From the NCBI RefSeq assembly GCF_000585415.1, contig NZ_KK073876.1, positions 2,415,810-2,479,809 of the forward strand: a stretch of DNA of 64,000 bases. The letters are read 5' to 3'. Each line of letters begins with the position of its first letter. Positions within the stretch are counted from its first letter, which is position 1. Position numbers and translations under genes: made by a program. Positions 17,646 to 26,434 of the stretch are shown piece by piece. The stretch is from Sphingomonas jaspsi DSM 18422 (lineage in GTDB: Bacteria; Pseudomonadota; Alphaproteobacteria; Sphingomonadales; Sphingomonadaceae). A model generated the notes under the pieces. It was not told the DNA's origin, made no database searches, and was given only the letters and a program-made list of their open reading frames with translations.

Positions 17646-18590
17646 ATGAATCGTTCGATCGAGATCGTCGAGGTATCGCCGCGCGACGGGCTGCAGAACG
17701 AAAAGGTCGCCCTTTCAACCACCGACAAGCTGGCGCTGATCGACCGGCTGATCGCCGTCGGTGCGAAGCGGATCGAAGTGGCCAGCTTCGTCAATCCCCG
17801 CCGTGTCCCACAGATGGCCGATGCGGAAGCGGTTATAGCGGGACTGCCGTCGGCGCCCGGCGTCACCTTCATCGGCCTGACCCTCAATGAACGGGGCGTC
17901 GACCGGGCCGCGGCGGCGAATGCCGCGTCCCCGCGCGGCCTTGACCAGGTAGGCTGCGTCCTGGTGGCAACCGACAGCTTCGGCATCGCCAACCAGGGCC
18001 AGACGGTTGCCGAAGGACTCGCCGCCAACCGCGCAATGATCGCCGCGGCGACCGCCGCCGGCATGTCGGCGCAAGTGACGATCTCGGGGAGCTTCGGTTG
18101 CCCGTTCGAAGGCGAAGTCGCGGAAGATCACGTCCTCGGCCTGGCGGAAGAGATGGCCGCGGCGGGCGCCGTCGAGATCGCCTTTGCCGACACCATCGGC
18201 GTTGCCGTGCCCGCGCAAGTGGGAAGCATGATCGCAGAAGCGCGCAAGCGGCTGGGCGACCGGTTTCCGATCCGCGTCCACCTCCACGACACGCGCGGGA
18301 TGGCACCGGCCAACGCCTGGGCTGCCTGGCAGGAAGGTTGCCCAACGTTCGACAGCGCGCTCGGCGGCCTCGGCGGCTGTCCCTTCGCGCCCAATTCGGC
18401 CGGCAACCTGGCGACGGAAGAGCTGATCTATCTGTTCAAGCGGACCGGGATCGACACCGGTCTCGACCTCGACAAGGCAGTATCCGCCAACCGCTGGCTG
18501 TCCGAACGGATGGGCAAACCCCTGCCCAGCCGGGTCGGCCGCGCTGGCGACTTCATCCCCCAACCGCAATCACGGCAGGAGTGCGCATGA
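17646..18590 (+). CDS. Hydroxymethylglutaryl-CoA lyase family protein
   Basis: A 314-residue TIM-barrel enzyme of the HMG-CoA lyase group. It has EVSPRDGLQNEK at the N-terminus with the catalytic Arg/Asp, HLHDTRGMAPAN with metal-ligand histidines, and GLGGCPFAPNSAGN with the catalytic Cys245. Such enzymes split 3-hydroxy-3-methylglutaryl-CoA or related 3-hydroxyacyl-CoAs. Within this cluster, with a CoA transferase encoded at the other end of the operon, the true substrate may be a different branched hydroxyacyl-CoA. Its stop overlaps the HyuA start as ATGA. Confidence 0.9.
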   Translation: MNRSIEIVEVSPRDGLQNEKVALSTTDKLALIDRLIAVGAKRIEVASFVNPRRVPQMADAEAVIAGLPSAPGVTFIGLTLNERGVDRAAAANAASPRGLDQVGCVLVATDSFGIANQGQTVAEGLAANRAMIAAATAAGMSAQVTISGSFGCPFEGEVAEDHVLGLAEEMAAAGAVEIAFADTIGVAVPAQVGSMIAEARKRLGDRFPIRVHLHDTRGMAPANAWAAWQEGCPTFDSALGGLGGCPFAPNSAGNLATEELIYLFKRTGIDTGLDLDKAVSANRWLSERMGKPLPSRVGRAGDFIPQPQSRQECA

Positions 18591-20629
18591 GTTATCGTCT
18601 GGGCGTCGACGTCGGAGGCACCTTCACCGACCTGCTCGTGATCGACGAGGCGAGCGGGCGCACATGGCGCGACAAGGTGCCGTCGACCCCTCACGACCCC
18701 TCGGAGGCGGTCGTCGCCGGAACCAAGGCGGTCTGCGCCAAGGCCGGGGTGGACCCAAAATCGCTCGCGCTTTTCCTGCATGGCACCACGGTCGCGACCA
18801 ACGCGGTGCTGGAGCTGAAGATCGCCAAGGTTGGGCTGATTGTCACAGAGGGCTATCGCCACATCTTGCAGATCGCGCGAAGCCTCGTGCCCGGCGGGCT
18901 TGCCGCGTGGATCGTGTGGCCGAAGCCCGAGCCGATGGCCCCGCTGGAAGCGACGATCGAGGCTCATGAACGCATCGGGGCGGATGGTGCAATCGTTCGT
19001 GCGCTCGACGAGACGGCGCTGCGGCAGAGTCTGAAGCGTCTAGCAGATGAGAAGGTCGAGGCGGTGACCGTCTGCCTGATCAATAGCTATCTCAACGACG
19101 CGCACGAGCGGCGCGTCGCCGAAATCGTCGCCGAGGAGATGCCGGGTATTCCGGTCAGCGTTTCGGCCGACATCCTGCCGGAAATGCAGGAATATGAGCG
19201 GGCGCTGACTACCGTTGCCAACAGCGCGGTAAGGCCGACCGTCTCGCGCTATGTCGGCAACCTCGAAAACGAACTGCGCAATCTGGGCAGCGAGGCCAAG
19301 CTGAGCCTGCTCCGCTCCGACGGCGGCCTGATGAGCGCCGAAAAGAGCCGCACCGCGCCGGTCAATTTGTTGATGAGCGGGCCGGCGGGCGGTGTCGCGG
19401 GCGCCGTGTTCGTTGCCAAGAGTGCGGGCATCCCCAACGTCCTGACGCTCGACATGGGTGGCACCTCGACCGACGTCGCGCTGATCGAAAATTACCAGCC
19501 GCGCCTCCGCCGAGAGACCAGCGTTGCGCACCTTACGGTTCGCGCATCGTCGCTGGACGTGAAGACGGTCGGGGCCGGCGGCGGTTCGATCGCATCGGTC
19601 CCCGAACTGACGAAGGCGCTGCGAGTCGGTCCGCAATCGGCGGGCGCGGTGCCGGGCCCTGCGGCCTATGGCCGCGGCGGCGAAGAGCCGACGGTGACCG
19701 ACGCCAACGTTGTCCTCGGCTACCTCCCCGAAAACCTGCTCGGCGGCAGCTTCCGGCTTGACCGGGAAGCATCCAAGCGCGCGGTGCAGAAGGTCGCCGA
19801 CGCGCTGGGCCTGTCGCTGATGGACGCGGCTGCCGGGATCATTTCGATCGTCAACGAAACCATGTTCGGCGCCCTGCGGCTGGTGTCGGTCCAGCAGGGC
19901 TACGACCCGCGCGATTTCGCGCTGATGGCGTTCGGCGGGGCCGGGCCGCTTCATGGCAATGCCATGGGCATTCTGATGGGCAGCTGGCCGGTGATCATTC
20001 CGCCCTCTCCCGGCGTGCTCTGCGCCTATGGCGACGCGACCACGCGCCTGCGCGTCGATGCGCAGCGCAGCTTCAACAAGCTAGTCCCGCAAACCAGCGA
20101 CGCGGAAGTGCAGGCGGTGATCGACGAGATCATCGGCCAGGTGACGGCCGAACTGGAAGCGGAAGGCGTTCCGGGCGCGGAACAGGAACATCGTGTCGAA
20201 ATCGACGTGCGATATTCGGGCCAGGCGTTCGAGGTGCCGCTGACCCTTCCGACCGGCGGCACCGTCGCCGACCTTGTCGGCCGCTTCAACGCGGAGCACC
20301 TGCGGCTGTTCACCTTCAACCTGCCGGTACCGCAGGAACTGGTGAATATTCGAGTCGTCGCGCTCGGCAAGGCGGCCAACGTCAGCGCCGAAACCATCGA
20401 GAAGGGCAGCGGCGATCCGTCAGCCGCAAAGCTTTACGACCACAAGCTGTATATGGACGGGCGGGAGCAGGACGCCGTGATCTACGACCGCGCCAAGCTT
20501 CGCTCGGGCGACGTGGTGCGCGGACCTGCGATCATCACGGAGATGGATTCGACCACGCTGGTCCACAGCGGCCACGCGGCCAAGGTCGACGATTACGGCA
20601 ACATCCTCATCAACCCGGAGGCACGCTGA
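18587..20629 (+). CDS. Hydantoinase/oxoprolinase family protein, HyuA-type subunit
   Basis: A 680-residue ATP-dependent subunit of the hydantoinase/5-oxoprolinase/acetone carboxylase family. It starts with the ASKHA-type nucleotide site LGVDVGGTFTDLLVID, has HGTTVATNAVLE, and later DMGGTSTDVALI and AFGGAGPLHGNAM. The gene is coupled by overlaps to the lyase-like gene before it and to HyuB after it. The family hydrolyses cyclic amides or carboxylates ketones using ATP; the sequence alone does not say which. The start is the ATG at 18587. Confidence 0.93.
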   Translation: MSYRLGVDVGGTFTDLLVIDEASGRTWRDKVPSTPHDPSEAVVAGTKAVCAKAGVDPKSLALFLHGTTVATNAVLELKIAKVGLIVTEGYRHILQIARSLVPGGLAAWIVWPKPEPMAPLEATIEAHERIGADGAIVRALDETALRQSLKRLADEKVEAVTVCLINSYLNDAHERRVAEIVAEEMPGIPVSVSADILPEMQEYERALTTVANSAVRPTVSRYVGNLENELRNLGSEAKLSLLRSDGGLMSAEKSRTAPVNLLMSGPAGGVAGAVFVAKSAGIPNVLTLDMGGTSTDVALIENYQPRLRRETSVAHLTVRASSLDVKTVGAGGGSIASVPELTKALRVGPQSAGAVPGPAAYGRGGEEPTVTDANVVLGYLPENLLGGSFRLDREASKRAVQKVADALGLSLMDAAAGIISIVNETMFGALRLVSVQQGYDPRDFALMAFGGAGPLHGNAMGILMGSWPVIIPPSPGVLCAYGDATTRLRVDAQRSFNKLVPQTSDAEVQAVIDEIIGQVTAELEAEGVPGAEQEHRVEIDVRYSGQAFEVPLTLPTGGTVADLVGRFNAEHLRLFTFNLPVPQELVNIRVVALGKAANVSAETIEKGSGDPSAAKLYDHKLYMDGREQDAVIYDRAKLRSGDVVRGPAIITEMDSTTLVHSGHAAKVDDYGNILINPEAR

Positions 20630-22509
20630 TGCCCGCGCGGATCATCCAGACCAACGAAACGCCGTTCGCCAAGGTCAGCATCGACCCGGTGACGCTGGAC
20701 ATCATCGAAAATGCGCTGCGCAATGCGCGCATCGAAATGGACGCAACGCTGGTGCGCACTGCCATGTCGCCTGGCATCCGCGAACAGGGCGACGCCTTCC
20801 CGCTGATCGCCGACCCCGCAGGCAAGATGATCGTCGGCCAGTTCGGCAGCTTCATCGACGGCTTCTTGCGCGGCTTCGACGGGACGATCGAGGAAGGCGA
20901 CATGATCTTCCTCAGCGACCCCTATAGCTGCGAAGGGGCGATCAGCCATTCGAACGACTGGCTGGTGCTGTTGCCGGTGTTCCGCGGTGGGCGCCTCGTC
21001 GCCTGGACCGCGATGTTCGGGCACCAGAGCGACATCGGCGGCAAGGTCGCCGGGTCGATGCCGATCGACGCCCGCGCCATCTTCGAGGAAGGCGTGCGCA
21101 TTCCGCCGGTCAAGATCTACGCCAAGGGCGTCTATAACGAAGATCTGATCAAGCTGGTGATGCACCAGACGCGCAAGCCCGACTGGTGCGCGGCGGATTT
21201 GAACGCGCTGATCGCCTCCTGCCGCGTCGCTGCGCGCCGGGTTGACGAAATGTGCGCCCGCTTCGGCGAGGACATCTATATCGCCGCGACGCAGGCCCTG
21301 CTCGACCGCAATTACCGTGCGATGAAGGCGTTGATCGAAAGTTCGGTCAGCACTGACCCGGTCAGCTTCGAGGATTATGTCTGCGACGACGGGGTCGGAT
21401 ACGGCCCCTACAAGATCGCCTGCACGATGCACCGCGAGGGATCGAAAGTGGTGCTCGATTTCACCGGTACCGACCCGCAATCAGCCGCGTCGATCAACTT
21501 CTATCTCAACGAAAACATGTTCAAGATGTTCTTCGGCATCTACATGATCATGGTCTTCGATCCGCAGATCATGTTCAACGATGGCTTCTACGACCTCATC
21601 GAAGTCCGCATTCCCGAAGGCTCGCTGCTGAAACCGCGATATCCGGCCGCGCTGTCGGGCCGAACCCACGCCCTAGGCCGCATCTTCGACATTCTGGGCG
21701 GCCTGCTCGGCCAGCGCACCCCCGAGTTCCTCTGCGCGGCCGGCTTCAGTTCCTCGCCCCACCTCATGTATTCGGGCCGCGACAAGAAGGGCGACTGGTT
21801 CCAGCTGTTCCAGATCGGGTTCGGCGGCATTCCCGGGAAACCGTTTGGCGACGGCCCCGACGGCCATTCGCTGTGGCCGGGCTTTACAAACGTCCCCAAC
21901 GAATTCCTTGAGCGCTATTTCCCTCTGCGGATCGAGCGATACGAGGCGCTGGCCGACAGCGGCGGTGCGGGCAAGTTCCGCGGCGGCAACGGCATCCTGA
22001 TGAGCTACCGCTTCCTCGCCAGCGGCACCGTATCGATCCACGACGACCGCTGGTTCACCTACCCTTGGGGCGTCAACGGCGGCTTGCCCGGCCAGCGCGC
22101 GCGCAAGGTGCTGGAGAAGGTCGACGGCACGCAGACGGTCGTCCCGAACAAGCAGGACAGCCTCGACGTCGAGGAAGGCGATATCCTCCACTTCATCACG
22201 TGGGGCGGCGGCGGCTGGGGCGATCCGCTGGAGCGCGATCCGGCGCTGGTTGCCAAGGAAATCCGGCAGGGGCTGGTCAGCTCGGACGGGGCCCGCCTGT
22301 ACGGCGTGGTGGCCGATGCGGAAGGCAATCTCGACACGGCGGCAACCGACGCGCTGCGCGCCAAGATGCGCACCGAAGGTGGCCGCAACGAGCTGTTCGA
22401 TCGCGGCGGGACGATCGAGGAATTACGCGCCCGTTGCCTCGAAGAAACCGGCCTTCCCGCCCCCAAACCGCCAGTTTGGCACCATGTCGAAGACGTGGCG
22501 GCGGAATGA
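20629..22509 (+). CDS. Hydantoinase/oxoprolinase family protein, HyuB-type subunit
   Basis: A 626-residue partner of HyuA. It begins with DPVTLDIIENALRNARIEMD, the HyuB hallmark, and contains FLSDPYSCEGAISHSNDW, the metal-site region, and GGAGKFRGGNG. The start shares its A with the HyuA stop (TGATG). Together the two genes should encode an ATP-dependent heteromeric cyclic amidase or carboxylase in the cytoplasm. Confidence 0.93.
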   Translation: MPARIIQTNETPFAKVSIDPVTLDIIENALRNARIEMDATLVRTAMSPGIREQGDAFPLIADPAGKMIVGQFGSFIDGFLRGFDGTIEEGDMIFLSDPYSCEGAISHSNDWLVLLPVFRGGRLVAWTAMFGHQSDIGGKVAGSMPIDARAIFEEGVRIPPVKIYAKGVYNEDLIKLVMHQTRKPDWCAADLNALIASCRVAARRVDEMCARFGEDIYIAATQALLDRNYRAMKALIESSVSTDPVSFEDYVCDDGVGYGPYKIACTMHREGSKVVLDFTGTDPQSAASINFYLNENMFKMFFGIYMIMVFDPQIMFNDGFYDLIEVRIPEGSLLKPRYPAALSGRTHALGRIFDILGGLLGQRTPEFLCAAGFSSSPHLMYSGRDKKGDWFQLFQIGFGGIPGKPFGDGPDGHSLWPGFTNVPNEFLERYFPLRIERYEALADSGGAGKFRGGNGILMSYRFLASGTVSIHDDRWFTYPWGVNGGLPGQRARKVLEKVDGTQTVVPNKQDSLDVEEGDILHFITWGGGGWGDPLERDPALVAKEIRQGLVSSDGARLYGVVADAEGNLDTAATDALRAKMRTEGGRNELFDRGGTIEELRARCLEETGLPAPKPPVWHHVEDVAAE

Positions 22510-23720
22510 CCCTGGCATCCGAAAACCGCGGCCCGTTGGCCGACATTCGTGTGGTCGAAATGGGTCAGCTCATTGCCGGCCCCTTCTGCGGCCAATTGCT
22601 CGGCGACATGGGCGCGGAAGTCATCAAGATCGAACCGCCCGCCGGCCCCAATGGCAAGGGCGGCGACCCGATGCGCGATTGGGGCCGCGGCGACTATCCG
22701 CTGTGGTGGGAAGTGGTCGCGCGCAACAAGAAGAGCGTCAGCGCCAACCTGCGCGATCCCGAAGGCCAGGCGCTGGCGCGGAAGCTGATCGGGACAGCCG
22801 ACATATTGATCGAAAATTTCCGGCCCGGGACGCTGGAGAAATGGAATCTCGCGCCGGCCGACTTGATGGCCGAAAATCCCGGCCTGATCGTCGTTCGCGT
22901 GTCCGGCTACGGTCAGGATGGCCCCTATTCCGACCGCGCCGGGTTCGGCGGGATCGGTGAAGCCATGGGCGGCTGGCGCGCTATCGTCGGCGATCCCGAC
23001 CGCCCGCCAAGCCGCATGGGCGTTTCCATCGGCGACAGCCTTGCCGCCACCTACGGATGCATGGGTGCGCTCGCCGCCCTCCACCATCGCGACCGGACCG
23101 GCGAAGGCCAGATCGTCGACAGTGCGCTTTATGAAGCGGTGTTGCAGGTGATGGAAAGCCTCGTCCCCGAATATGTCGCGTCGGGCTACGTCCGCCAACG
23201 GTCGGGCAGCAAGCTGCCGGGCATCGCGCCGTCGAACGTCTACCGCTGCAAGGACGGCGAACTTCTGATCGGCGCCAACCAGGACAGCGTCTTTGCCCGG
23301 CTGTGCGAAGCGATGGGCGAGCCCGAGCTGGCGCAGGATCCGCGCTACGTCGACCACCTGTCGCGCGGCCGCAACCAGGACGAACTGGATGCCCGGATCG
23401 AGGATTGGACCAAGTCCCTGACGGTCGCCGAGGTGGAAGAATTGATGACCCGCCACGCCATTCCCGCCGGCCGGATATATACGCCGGCCGACATGCTGGC
23501 CGATCCGCATTTTGCCGCGCGGGACGCCATCATCGATGTGCCCCACCCCCGTTGGTCGGGCCTGAAGATGCAAAACGCCTTCCCGAAACTGTCCCGCACG
23601 CCGGGCGGCGTTCGCCGAATCGCACCGCAGGAAATCGGGCAGGACAATGCGGAAGTCTACGGGTCGATCGGGCTTGGCCCCGACGAGCTAGACAGCCTGC
23701 ACGCGCGCGCTGTCATCTGA
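22506..23720 (+). CDS. Family III CoA transferase (CaiB/BaiF type)
   Basis: A 404-residue family III acyl-CoA:carboxylate CoA transferase. It has RVVEMGQLIAGPFCGQLLGDMGAEVIKIE-like N-terminal features (residues 14-42), a catalytic Asp in the DSALYEAVLQVMES region, and the C-terminal LVEP-like fold block. The start overlaps HyuB as ATGA. It likely activates the pathway acid to its CoA ester, which the lyase-like enzyme could then split. It is the last gene of the rightward operon. Confidence 0.93.
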   Translation: MTLASENRGPLADIRVVEMGQLIAGPFCGQLLGDMGAEVIKIEPPAGPNGKGGDPMRDWGRGDYPLWWEVVARNKKSVSANLRDPEGQALARKLIGTADILIENFRPGTLEKWNLAPADLMAENPGLIVVRVSGYGQDGPYSDRAGFGGIGEAMGGWRAIVGDPDRPPSRMGVSIGDSLAATYGCMGALAALHHRDRTGEGQIVDSALYEAVLQVMESLVPEYVASGYVRQRSGSKLPGIAPSNVYRCKDGELLIGANQDSVFARLCEAMGEPELAQDPRYVDHLSRGRNQDELDARIEDWTKSLTVAEVEELMTRHAIPAGRIYTPADMLADPHFAARDAIIDVPHPRWSGLKMQNAFPKLSRTPGGVRRIAPQEIGQDNAEVYGSIGLGPDELDSLHARAVI

Positions 23721-23764
23721 CGGATCGGCGCCGCAGGTGCGCTAGACCGCGGGCGACGCGGGCC

Positions 23765-24595
23765 TCAATCGTTCAACCACTCCGCCGCGATCTGACCATG
23801 GTGCCCTTCCGGCGCGAGCGCCGCGCGGAGCGCTTCAAGCAAGGGCGGCAGCGCCTGGGTGAAGGCGTAGGGTGGGTTAACGATGAACAGGCCCGCGCCG
23901 TTGTAGATTCCGGGCTGCTCGGCATCGTACAGCCAATGCTCGATCGTCAGGAATTTCGGGATGCCGAGCCTGCGCATCTGTTGCTTCCAGCGCAGATGCG
24001 TCTCGCGGTCCTTCAACGGATACCAGATCACCGTTACGCCATGCGCCCATTTGCAATGGGCGGCAGCGAGCGTTGCCGTGATCCGTGCGCGCTCGTCGGT
24101 CTGCTCGAACGGCGGATCGACCACGACAACGCCGCGCGGGGTCCTCGTCGGTAACATCGCCAGCCAAAGCTCATAGGCATCGCGCTGATGCACGGCGGCC
24201 GACGTACCGCGCATCGCGGCGCGCAGTGCAACCACATCTTCGACATGTTTTTCGTTGAGGATCAGCACGTCCTGTGGCCGCAGGAGCTGCGCCAAAATGC
24301 GCGGCGAGCCCGGGTAGAGGCGCGGCCCCTCCCCGTCATTCACCGCTTTCACCGCCTCGCGATAGTCGTCGAGCAAGGGATTTGAATCGGCGAAGGCACG
24401 AAGAACGCCCTGTTCGGCCTCGCCCGTGCGCTGCGCCTTGTCGTCGTTGAGATCGTAGAGGCCGCATCCGGCATGGGTATCGATCAACGTCAGCGCACTT
24501 GGCTTCTGCTGCAAGGCGCGAACCAGGGCGATCAGAAGGCTGTGCTTGACGACATCGGCGCTGTTGCCGGCGTGAAAGGAGTGGCGATAGTTCAT
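23765..24595 (-). CDS. rlmJ: 23S rRNA (adenine2030-N6)-methyltransferase RlmJ
   Basis: A 276-residue enzyme that methylates A2030 of 23S rRNA. It begins MNYRHSFHAGNSADVVKH, the RlmJ signature, has LIDTHAGCGLYDL as the SAM-binding block, and the N6-adenine catalytic motif DPPFE. The length is typical. It is convergent with the CoA transferase operon, with 44 bp between stops, and stands as a housekeeping gene unrelated to that cluster. Confidence 0.97.
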   Translation of the reverse strand: MNYRHSFHAGNSADVVKHSLLIALVRALQQKPSALTLIDTHAGCGLYDLNDDKAQRTGEAEQGVLRAFADSNPLLDDYREAVKAVNDGEGPRLYPGSPRILAQLLRPQDVLILNEKHVEDVVALRAAMRGTSAAVHQRDAYELWLAMLPTRTPRGVVVVDPPFEQTDERARITATLAAAHCKWAHGVTVIWYPLKDRETHLRWKQQMRRLGIPKFLTIEHWLYDAEQPGIYNGAGLFIVNPPYAFTQALPPLLEALRAALAPEGHHGQIAAEWLND

Positions 24596-24645
24596 CGGAC
24601 TTCAGCGTTGGTTTGACGTGCCTATAGCCGAGCTTGCGCCCGCGC

Positions 24646-25194
24646 CTAGACGGCGATTTCCGCAAACTGGCCCGGCGCGATCCCCGCCACGGTCCAGTCG
24701 CCGATCGACCAGCGCACCAGCCTCAGCGTCGGCAAGCCGACCGCCGCGGTCATCCGGCGCACCTGCCGGTTGCGTCCTTCGCGAATGGTCATCCTGAGCC
24801 AGCGGTCGGGGATCGACTTGCGCTGACGGATCGGCGGGTCGCGCGGCCACAGCGGCGGCTCCGCAATGCACTCGACGTCCGCCGGCAGGCTCATCCCGTC
24901 CTTCAAAAGGACGCCTTTGCGCAGGCGATCCAGCTGCGCTTCCTCTGGCTCACCCTCGACCTGTACGAGATAGGATTTGGGCAGTTTGAACCGCGGGTCG
25001 GCGATGTGTGCCTGCAGCCGTCCGTCGTTGCAGAGCAGCAGCAGCCCCTCGCTGTCCCGGTCAAGCCGCCCGGCGGGATAGACGCCTTTCACCGCAATAT
25101 AGTCGGAAAGCGTCGATCGGACCGTGGGCGAACCACGGTCGGTGAATTGCGACAGGACCCCATAAGGTTTGTTGAACAGGATCAGCCGGGCCAT
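24646..25194 (-). CDS. RluE-type 23S rRNA pseudouridine synthase
   Basis: A 182-residue RsuA/RluE-family pseudouridine synthase. It begins [16 protein letters not shown] and has the catalytic motif [14 protein letters not shown] and the C-terminal [11 protein letters not shown]. The short form without an S4 domain points to RluE (U2457 of 23S rRNA). The ATG at 25194 puts the conserved block at residue 2; an upstream in-frame extension to 25386 lacks any family character. Confidence 0.92.
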   Translation of the reverse strand: MARLILFNKPYGVLSQFTDRGSPTVRSTLSDYIAVKGVYPAGRLDRDSEGLLLLCNDGRLQAHIADPRFKLPKSYLVQVEGEPEEAQLDRLRKGVLLKDGMSLPADVECIAEPPLWPRDPPIRQRKSIPDRWLRMTIREGRNRQVRRMTAAVGLPTLRLVRWSIGDWTVAGIAPGQFAEIAV

Positions 25195-25391
25195 CGAGCG
25201 GGCATATCGCCGGTTCGCGCAATTGTCTTGAGGCTCTGCCGAAACCCGTGAGATTGACCCGAGTCTTGCCGGCGCTGGCGGATACTCCACGCTGCCCAGC
25301 ACCTGCCGGAATCTGATGTTGGTCATTACGCTTGCATGTTTTGGCAAGCACGCCGAGGGCATAATAAGTTGGATCGGCGAGAGCATTCATT

Positions 25392-26234
25392 TTGACGCAA
25401 CCTGCCCCCACCACATTGGCCAGATCCGCTTCCAGTCTGCTGTTGGTGAGCGCGGCCATCATTGCCTTCGCCGGCAATTCGCTGATCGCGCGGGCAGCAT
25501 TGGGGTCGGACCGCATTGGGCCCGCGGATTTCACCCTGCTGCGGCTGGCCTCGGGCGCCTTGGTCCTTTTTCCCTTCATCCAGCGACGGCCCAACATCAA
25601 CGATCTTCCGAGCGCAATCGCCCTCCTTGCCTATATGCTCGGCTTCTCGCTTGCATACAGGGCGCTTCCGGCGGCGACGGGCGCGCTGATCCTGTTCGCC
25701 TTTGTCCAGGTTACGATCGTTTTCGGGGGAATTGCCAAGGGCGACAGCTTATCCGGTCGTGCCGTCTTCGGTTTGGCTGTCGCGCTATCAGGCATCGCCT
25801 GGCTGCTCGCCCCCGACGCGTCGCTACCTTCGCTCGTACCGACGGTCATGATGGCTGGCGCGGGGGTGGCCTGGGGATTTTACACGCTGGCCGGCCGGGC
25901 CGGAGGCAATCCGACAGCTCGTACGGCGCGCAACTTCGCGTTGGCGTCGGTGTTGGCCGCCCCGCTGCTGATTGTCGATGGCCCGGTCCCGACCAATTCC
26001 GGAATTGCACTCGCAGTTCTCGCCGGCGTCGTAACTTCGGCCTTGGGTTATGTGCTTTGGTACCGAGTGGCGCCCCGATTGCCGTTGGCAACGGTGGCTG
26101 CAGTGCAACTCGCAACACCGATCGCTGCTGCCTTGGGCGCAGCCGTCCTTCTCGCAGAGCCCCTGAGCCTAAGGTTTGCCGTTGCCGCCGCGGCGGTCCT
26201 TGGCGGGATCGCGCTGACGTTCAAACGCAGATAG
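25392..26234 (+). CDS. EamA/DMT-family transporter A
   Basis: A 280-residue drug/metabolite-type transporter with ten hydrophobic segments arranged as two EamA repeats; the second ends LSLRFAVAAAAVLGGIALTFKRR. The first codon is TTG at 25392, as no ATG or GTG is available near the start of the first helix. The substrate is unknown. The gene is divergent from the pseudouridine synthase with a 197-bp gap that shows no clear feature beyond promoter space. Confidence 0.88.
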   Translation: MTQPAPTTLARSASSLLLVSAAIIAFAGNSLIARAALGSDRIGPADFTLLRLASGALVLFPFIQRRPNINDLPSAIALLAYMLGFSLAYRALPAATGALILFAFVQVTIVFGGIAKGDSLSGRAVFGLAVALSGIAWLLAPDASLPSLVPTVMMAGAGVAWGFYTLAGRAGGNPTARTARNFALASVLAAPLLIVDGPVPTNSGIALAVLAGVVTSALGYVLWYRVAPRLPLATVAAVQLATPIAAALGAAVLLAEPLSLRFAVAAAAVLGGIALTFKRR

Positions 26235-26246
26235 GTCAAAGGTCTA

Positions 26247-26275
26247 GGGGAGCTCGCCTGTAGAGCGAGCCCCCC
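26247..26275. terminator. Bidirectional hairpin between the EamA gene and the 44-aa gene
   Basis: GGGG-A-GCTCGC pairs with GCGAGC-C-CCCC around a 7-nt loop, with one mismatch. It lies in the 54-bp gap between two convergent genes and could end both transcripts. A T-run is absent, so this is moderate evidence. Confidence 0.5.
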
Positions 26276-26288
26276 TTCCTTCCGGTTG

Positions 26289-26423
26289 TCAGCCGATGGC
26301 GCCTAGCGCCAGCAGGTCCCGAACTAGCGATCCAACCATGATGACTTGCGTCACCAGGACGAGGATCCCTGTCGCCACAGCGGCGCGTTGATCCTTGCCG
26401 AACCAGCGAAGCGTCGTTTTCAT
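26289..26423 (-). CDS. 44-aa single-span membrane peptide
   Basis: A very short gene with a good GGAGG site before the ATG at 26423. It encodes a basic N-terminus (MKTTLRWFGKDQR) and one hydrophobic segment (about residues 15-35), followed by a short acidic/hydrophobic tail. It starts 11 bp after the stop of the diiron protein gene, on the same strand, so the two are probably co-transcribed. It may anchor or assist that protein. No family is recognised. Confidence 0.6.
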   Translation of the reverse strand: MKTTLRWFGKDQRAAVATGILVLVTQVIMVGSLVRDLLALGAIG

Positions 26424-26434
26424 TGCCGCCTCCA

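Noticed and set aside
18098..18586. Upstream open frame joined to HyuA
   Set aside because: It is an out-of-frame reading of the lyase gene; the HyuA family start MSYRLGVDVGGT matches the ATG at 18587.
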